The notes beneath the pieces are model-generated. The model worked only from the letters and a program-made list of their open reading frames with translations. It made no database searches and had not been told where the DNA came from. A DNA stretch of 26,984 bases from CALOBA01 sp942491465 (GTDB lineage Bacteria; Pseudomonadota; Gammaproteobacteria; Chromatiales; Chromatiaceae): the NCBI GenBank assembly GCA_942491465.1, contig CALOBA010000012.1, positions 1 through 26,984 on the forward strand. The letters are read 5' to 3'. Numbering within the stretch: position 1 is the stretch's first letter; each line of letters begins with the position of its first letter. This document shows positions 22,622 through 26,984 of this stretch, one piece after another. The position numbers were made by a program, and so were the translations under genes.

Positions 22622-25101
22622 TGCCGGCACTCGCCGTGCTCGAGCCCGCCGCCGACGAGCCCGTTGCGAGCCGCATCGACGACCTGGCCGAGGCCCAACT
22701 CGACGCCCTTGCCACGGCGCTGGTGGAACAGCGCAGCCAATCGCATCGGCTGCTGCATGCGCTGCTGAGCCAGGGCCGCGCCTTCCTGCTGGCGAGCGAC
22801 ATCGCCGATGTCCTGGCGGCGGCCTGCGCCGACGACCCGCGGCTGGCCGCCTCGGCGCTGGCTCTGGCCCTGCGCCAATGCCAGAAGGTCGCGCTGGACC
22901 ATGCCTGGGTCTACCTGGCGCGGCGACATGGCCCCGGGTGCTGGGACTACCTGCGCATCCACCTGGAGACCATGGACCTGCAGCCGGTGGACCCCGACAG
23001 CTACCTGGCGTTCAAGGAGCATCTGGTCGCCGGCCTGCCGGATGACCCCTTCGGTCCGCACATCGACCTGTCCCCATTCTTTCCGGTGCGCTCGGGCGAG
23101 GATGCCGACACGGCCATCGCCGACGGCGCCGAGCGCATGAACCGCGACCTGACCGCCCGGCTGTTCGACGCCGATGCCGACCCGGAGGGCGCCGGCCTGC
23201 AGCGGCTGTTGGAGTTCCTGCGCGGCCACCATTGCCGCGGCCGATCGCTGCTGGTCAGCTCGACCATCCGCAGCGTCCCGGCCCTGCGCGCCGCGCTGCG
23301 CAAGGCCATGATCCCGTTGCGCTCCCGCGCCAGCCATACCCCCTACGCCGAGCTGGACGCGGAGCTGCGCGCGCTGGGGCTGGAGCCCGGCTGGGGTGCC
23401 GATGCCCTATCCGCCCGCGCGACCATCGAGCTTCTGCTGGACCTGCTGGAGGCACCGACCCCGGAGACCCTGGCCGACCTGCTCGAGCGCCTGCCCACGC
23501 TGTTCTCCATCGCCGTGATCGCCCCCCAGGGCTGGCTCGGCCAGTCCAACGTGCTCGGCCGCCCGGACACCGGCGGGCGCGTGGTCTACATCCTCGATCA
23601 GGTGCGGGCGCTGGAGCAGGCCATGCGCCGGCGCCTGGCCGAGCAAGGTCTGTCGCCGGACCCGGAGATCCTGGTCCTGACCCGACTGATCCCGGATGCC
23701 CAAGGCACCAGCGCCGACCAGCCCAGCGAGCCCATCGCCGGCACCCGCCATGCACGCATCCTGCGCATCCCGTTTCGCGACCGCGACGGCGAGATCCTGC
23801 CGCACTGGCTGCCGCGGTTCCAGGTCTGGCCGTCGCTGGAGGGCTTCGCCGTCGACACCGAGCGCGCGCTGCTCGCCGAGCTCGGCGGCACCCCGGACCT
23901 GGTGATCGGCCACGGCGCCGACGGCGGCCTGGTGGCCACGCTGCTCGCGCGCCGCCTGGGCGTCGGCCACTGCCAGATCGGCCATGTGCTGGAGAAGTCC
24001 CGCTTCCTGTTCGCCGACCTCTACTGGCGCGACCACGAGCCCGCCCACCGCTTCTCCTGCCAGTTCACCGCCGACCTGATCGCGATGAACCGCGCCGACT
24101 TCATCGTCACCCACACCGCCCGCGAGATCGCCGGCAGCGCCGACAGCGTCGGTCAATACGAGGGCTACCGCCAGTTCACACTGCCCGGCCTCTACCGGGT
24201 GGCCGCCGGCGTCGACATCCACGACCGCCGCTTCAACGTCGTCCCGCCCGGCATCGATACCGGCATCTTCTTCTCCCACCAGGACCGAGACCGGCGGCTG
24301 CTGCACCTGCACCAAGAGATCGCCGAACTCATCGACGGCGCCCCCCGCCCCGGCCAGTCCCGCGGCCGGTTCGCCGAGCCCGAGCGGGCGCTGCTGTTCA
24401 GCCTCGCCCCGCCGGAGCGGATCAAGAACCTCACCGGCCTGGTCGACTGGTACGGCCGCAGCCCGCGCCTGCGCGCGCGGGCGAACCTGCTCATCGTCGG
24501 CGGCCAGCTCGATGCCGCGGCCACCGACGATGCCGAGACCCGCGAGCAGGTCGCCCACCTGCACGCCCTCATCGACCGCCACGGGCTCGATGGCCAAGTG
24601 CGCTGGCTCGGCCTGCAGCTGGAGCGCCCGCTCACCGGCGAGCTCTACCGGGTCGTCGCCGACCGCCGCGGCGCCTTCGTCCAGCCCGCCCTGTTCCAGG
24701 CCTTCGGCTTGACCATCATCGAGGCCATGGCCTGCGGCCTGCCGACCTTCGCCACCTGCTACGGCGGCGCCCCGGAGATCATCGCCGACGGCGTCACCGG
24801 CTTCCTGATCGACCCGGTCCACGGCGCCGACGCCGCCGAGCGCATGGCCGACTTTTTCGAGCGCTGCGCCGCCGATGCGGACCTGTGGAGGGGGATCTCG
24901 GAGGCCGCTGTCGCCGGCGTCGCCGAGCGCTACGACTGGACCCGCCACGCCGAGCGGCTGCTCGCCCTGGCCGGCGTCTACGGCTTCTGGAAGCCCATCA
25001 TCGACCGCGACCGCCGCGAGCTGCGGGCGCATCTGGATGCGCTCTACGCCCTATTGCTGCGCCCGCGCATGGCGCAGTGCCGGCTTGCGACCGGGCGTTA
25101 G
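22621..25101 (+). CDS. Sucrose synthase (GT4 family), divergent
   Basis: The 826-residue protein is close to the usual 790-820. Residues 1 to about 290 match the sucrose-synthase N-terminal regulatory domain (PGCWDYLRIHLE; LAFKEHL). Residues about 300-560 are the first GT-B half (LGQSNVLGRPDTGGR, GHVLEKSRF with H455, RFSCQFTADLIAMN, RRFNVVPPGID). The rest is the nucleotide-binding half (ERIKNLTGLVDWYG with R600 and K602; EAMACGLPTFATCYGGAPEII). The enzyme reversibly converts sucrose plus NDP to NDP-glucose plus fructose. Differences from the canonical form are GGR for GGQ (R320), GHGADGG for GNYSDGN (431-436), ERIKN for DRVKN, and Q693 for the first Glu of the E-x7-E motif (FQAFGLTIIEAM). These could lower or change activity. 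Donor preference cannot be decided from sequence alone. Confidence 0.88.
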   Translation: MPALAVLEPAADEPVASRIDDLAEAQLDALATALVEQRSQSHRLLHALLSQGRAFLLASDIADVLAAACADDPRLAASALALALRQCQKVALDHAWVYLARRHGPGCWDYLRIHLETMDLQPVDPDSYLAFKEHLVAGLPDDPFGPHIDLSPFFPVRSGEDADTAIADGAERMNRDLTARLFDADADPEGAGLQRLLEFLRGHHCRGRSLLVSSTIRSVPALRAALRKAMIPLRSRASHTPYAELDAELRALGLEPGWGADALSARATIELLLDLLEAPTPETLADLLERLPTLFSIAVIAPQGWLGQSNVLGRPDTGGRVVYILDQVRALEQAMRRRLAEQGLSPDPEILVLTRLIPDAQGTSADQPSEPIAGTRHARILRIPFRDRDGEILPHWLPRFQVWPSLEGFAVDTERALLAELGGTPDLVIGHGADGGLVATLLARRLGVGHCQIGHVLEKSRFLFADLYWRDHEPAHRFSCQFTADLIAMNRADFIVTHTAREIAGSADSVGQYEGYRQFTLPGLYRVAAGVDIHDRRFNVVPPGIDTGIFFSHQDRDRRLLHLHQEIAELIDGAPRPGQSRGRFAEPERALLFSLAPPERIKNLTGLVDWYGRSPRLRARANLLIVGGQLDAAATDDAETREQVAHLHALIDRHGLDGQVRWLGLQLERPLTGELYRVVADRRGAFVQPALFQAFGLTIIEAMACGLPTFATCYGGAPEIIADGVTGFLIDPVHGADAAERMADFFERCAADADLWRGISEAAVAGVAERYDWTRHAERLLALAGVYGFWKPIIDRDRRELRAHLDALYALLLRPRMAQCRLATGR

Positions 25102-25108
25102 GCTCGCA

Positions 25109-25787
25109 CTACAGCAGCAGGTCGCGCAGCGCCACCCCGCGTCCGCCGTCGCCATGGGCGGCCTGGGCCAGAAACAGCTCGGCGGCGGCCAAGGCGTCGG
25201 ACAGGGCATTGTGGGCACCGTAGCGCGGCAGGTTGTAGCGCTCGCCGAGTGCATGCAGACGCAGATCCGAGCCCTTGTAGGGGACATGGCGGCGCTCCAA
25301 GGTGCGCCGGGCCAGGGCCTGGGTATCGATGGTCGGCACCAGCAGCCCCACACCGAACAGCCGGCGGCAGGCGGCGCTGAGGAAGCGCTGCTCCACCCGC
25401 GCATGGTGGGCGATCATCACCCGACCGGCCAGCGCCTGCAACAGCTCGGCCAAGGCGCTCGGCAGGTGCCCGCCGGCGGCGGCCTGATCGTCGGTGATCT
25501 GGTGGATGACGCTCTCGGCCGGGATCTCGCCGTGCACCCGCACCAGCCGATGGCGGGCCTCGCCGAGCTGGATGCGATCCCCGGTCAGGCCCACCCAGCC
25601 GAGGCTCAGGATCTGGTCCTTGCGCGGGTCGAGCCCGGTGGTCTCCAGATCGATGGCCAGCATCGGCACCTGGCGGTAGTCCAGGCGCGGGGGCGGGAAC
25701 GGGACCGCGTAGAACTCGCTGCAGCGGGCCGGGATCAAGCATGCGCTGGAGGCGGCGGCGGCGCCAATCGAGGAATAGGCCGGGCAT
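25109..25787 (-). CDS. DnaQ-like DEDDh 3'-5' exonuclease, frameshift near the N-terminus
   Basis: This exonuclease domain resembles the DNA polymerase III epsilon/RNase T group. Motifs are LAIDLETTGLDP (Exo I, D and E), IAHHARVEQRFL (Exo II) and HNALSDALAAAELFL (Exo III, H and D), so the catalytic set is complete. The natural N-terminus seems to be MPGLFLDWRRRRLQRMLDP from the ATG at 25787, which has AGGA just upstream. That frame runs until about 25720 and then has to shift by one to reach EFYAVPFPPPRLDYRQV. The exonuclease frame itself is open to 25891 but without a plausible start there, so either an internal start is used or the shift is a sequencing indel. Relatives with this N-terminal pattern are often linked to CBS-domain signalling proteins, but none is in view. 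The gene converges on the sucrose-synthase gene with a seven-base gap. Confidence 0.78.
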
Positions 25788-26033
25788 GGTCCTGGAACTG
25801 CTGGGGGCTTGGATAGTCGCGGGCTAGCGCAGGACGCGACGGCCCGGTGAGGACCACCTGCCGGTGCGGGATGCAGCGCGGCGGCGGCCATGGCCGCGAC
25901 GCCTGCGCGACGTTAGCATGAAACCCGTCGCCGCGGCCAAGCGGCTGCTGCAGACTCAGGGCGTTCGCCGCATCCCGCAGTCCCCCGCGAATCGCCCTAT
26001 TTCGCCGCAATCCGCACCGGAGCGAAGCCACCC

Positions 26034-26933
26034 ATGAACCAGCACCGCCGCCCGTTACGCCGCCTCGCCCTCCTCTGCGTCATGTTCGCGGGACCTGCCC
26101 TCGCCGCCGACCCCGCCCCCGAGGACACCCGCCCCCTGTGGGAACTCGGCGTCGGTGCCGCCGGCTACTACCAGCCGAACTATCCGGGCTCGGATTTGCA
26201 ATCCGGCCTGGCCATCAAGTTCCTTTACTTCATCTATCGCGGCAAGTGGCTGCGGATCGATCGCAGCCTGCAGGGCATCCTGCTGGAGACCGATCGGCTC
26301 AAGCTCAGCCTCACCGCCGGCGGCACCGCCCTGGTGGACAACGAAGAAAGCGATGCCCGCGACGGCATGCCGGACCTGGACCGGACCGTCTCCATCGGCC
26401 TCGACCTCAGCGTGCTGCTCAGCAACCCGGCGAACAGCAACAGCCTCTGGGGACGCTTGGCGGTCTCACCCACCGCCTACAGCTACGACACCGACAACTG
26501 GACTTTCAAGCAGCGCGGCTGGGTGGCCAATGCCCGGCTGCGCTACCAGCGCCCGCTGCTCGGCGAGCGCCTGCGCCTGAGCACCCAGATCGGCGCGCGC
26601 TTCGCCGATTCCGCCAACAACGGCTACTTCTACAACGTCTCCCCCACCTATGCCCGGCCCGGGCGCTCGGTCTACGACGCCGACGGCGGCTACGCCGGGG
26701 CAGAGCTCGCCCTCGGCCTGGACGGGCGCTGGCGGCGCCTGCGCTGGTCACTGTACGGGGCCTATCAGAACCTCGACGGCACCGTCTTCGCCAATAGCCC
26801 GCTGGTCAGCTCCGACCACAACTTCAGCGTCGGCGCCAGCATCGCCTGGGTGTTCCTGCAGAGCAAGCAACGGGTAACGCCAAAGAACAGCAGCCCCGGC
26901 GAGCAGTTCGAGACACCGATACTCGGGTTCTGA
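26034..26933 (+). CDS. MipA/OmpV-family outer-membrane protein
   Basis: This 299-residue protein has a signal peptide (MNQHRRPLRRLALLCVMFAG, cleavage at ALA/ADPAP) followed by alternating beta-strand sequence. Features of the MipA/OmpV family are LWELGVGAAGYYQPNYPGSD at the start, FLYFIYRGKWLRID, LKLSLTAGGTALVDNEESDAR, YNVSPTYARPGRSVYDADGGY and the final strand HNFSVGASIAWVF. Members form outer-membrane barrels; MipA of E. coli scaffolds murein-processing enzymes, and others act in stress responses. Here the chain goes on 28 residues past the usual final AWVF, yet still ends in Phe (TPILGF). A GGAG lies 11 bases before the start. The gene stands alone, with no linked two-component system visible. 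Confidence 0.88.
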   Translation: MNQHRRPLRRLALLCVMFAGPALAADPAPEDTRPLWELGVGAAGYYQPNYPGSDLQSGLAIKFLYFIYRGKWLRIDRSLQGILLETDRLKLSLTAGGTALVDNEESDARDGMPDLDRTVSIGLDLSVLLSNPANSNSLWGRLAVSPTAYSYDTDNWTFKQRGWVANARLRYQRPLLGERLRLSTQIGARFADSANNGYFYNVSPTYARPGRSVYDADGGYAGAELALGLDGRWRRLRWSLYGAYQNLDGTVFANSPLVSSDHNFSVGASIAWVFLQSKQRVTPKNSSPGEQFETPILGF

Positions 26934-26984
26934 TTTGAAGCGCCGGGACGACGAGGCCGCAATTATTCTATCGATCCACGAGAT

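Noticed and set aside
23232..25223. 663-codon plus-strand frame within the sucrose-synthase gene
   Set aside because: Its Arg/Pro-dominated translation is out of frame with the conserved enzyme; it is not a gene.

Overview
The window is high-GC DNA from a Gram-negative bacterium. Evidence for this is a MipA/OmpV outer-membrane protein, Sec signal peptides, a RAYT/REP system and a PEP-CTERM-like secreted protein. The gene mix (bacterial V/A-type ATPase, RAYT/REP, sucrose synthase with fructokinase, PEP-CTERM, and a phosphatase-TPR-sulfotransferase fusion) fits a gammaproteobacterium, perhaps a purple sulfur bacterium of the Chromatiaceae. That placement is inference; no rRNA or tRNA gene is present to confirm it.

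Left third (1-9,600, nearly all minus strand): a large alkaline-phosphatase-superfamily/TPR/sulfotransferase gene broken by three frameshifts; a REP array of about 16 copies around a RAYT transposase (2,880-5,332) that includes a roughly 190-bp polypurine tract; a PEP-CTERM-like secreted protein whose 3' end runs into the REP array; a ProX-type glycine-betaine-binding protein; and a translationally coupled metallophosphoesterase/esterase pair. The esterase carries an 89-bp MITE-like inverted-repeat element near its start and a frameshift near its end. Upstream of the pair is a citramalate/isopropylmalate synthase-family gene (9,600-11,222).

Middle (11,434-21,624, plus strand): a complete V/A-type ATPase operon in the order G/H-C-I-K-F-E-A-B-[insert]-D. 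A strong hairpin separates subunit I from the proteolipid K. Between B and D sits a lower-GC two-gene cassette: a decayed endonuclease/exonuclease/phosphatase-fold (EEP) gene and an unrecognised 141-residue protein.

Right (21,719-26,933): a PfkB sugar kinase overlaps a sucrose-synthase-like gene by one base. This suggests sucrose cleavage to an NDP-glucose plus fructose, followed by fructose phosphorylation. The sucrose synthase has substitutions at several normally conserved positions. A convergent DEDDh exonuclease gene with an N-terminal frameshift and a plus-strand MipA/OmpV gene close the window.

At least six apparent frameshifts in four or five otherwise recognisable genes, together with odd G-homopolymers, mean that real gene decay and sequencing or assembly indels both have to be considered.
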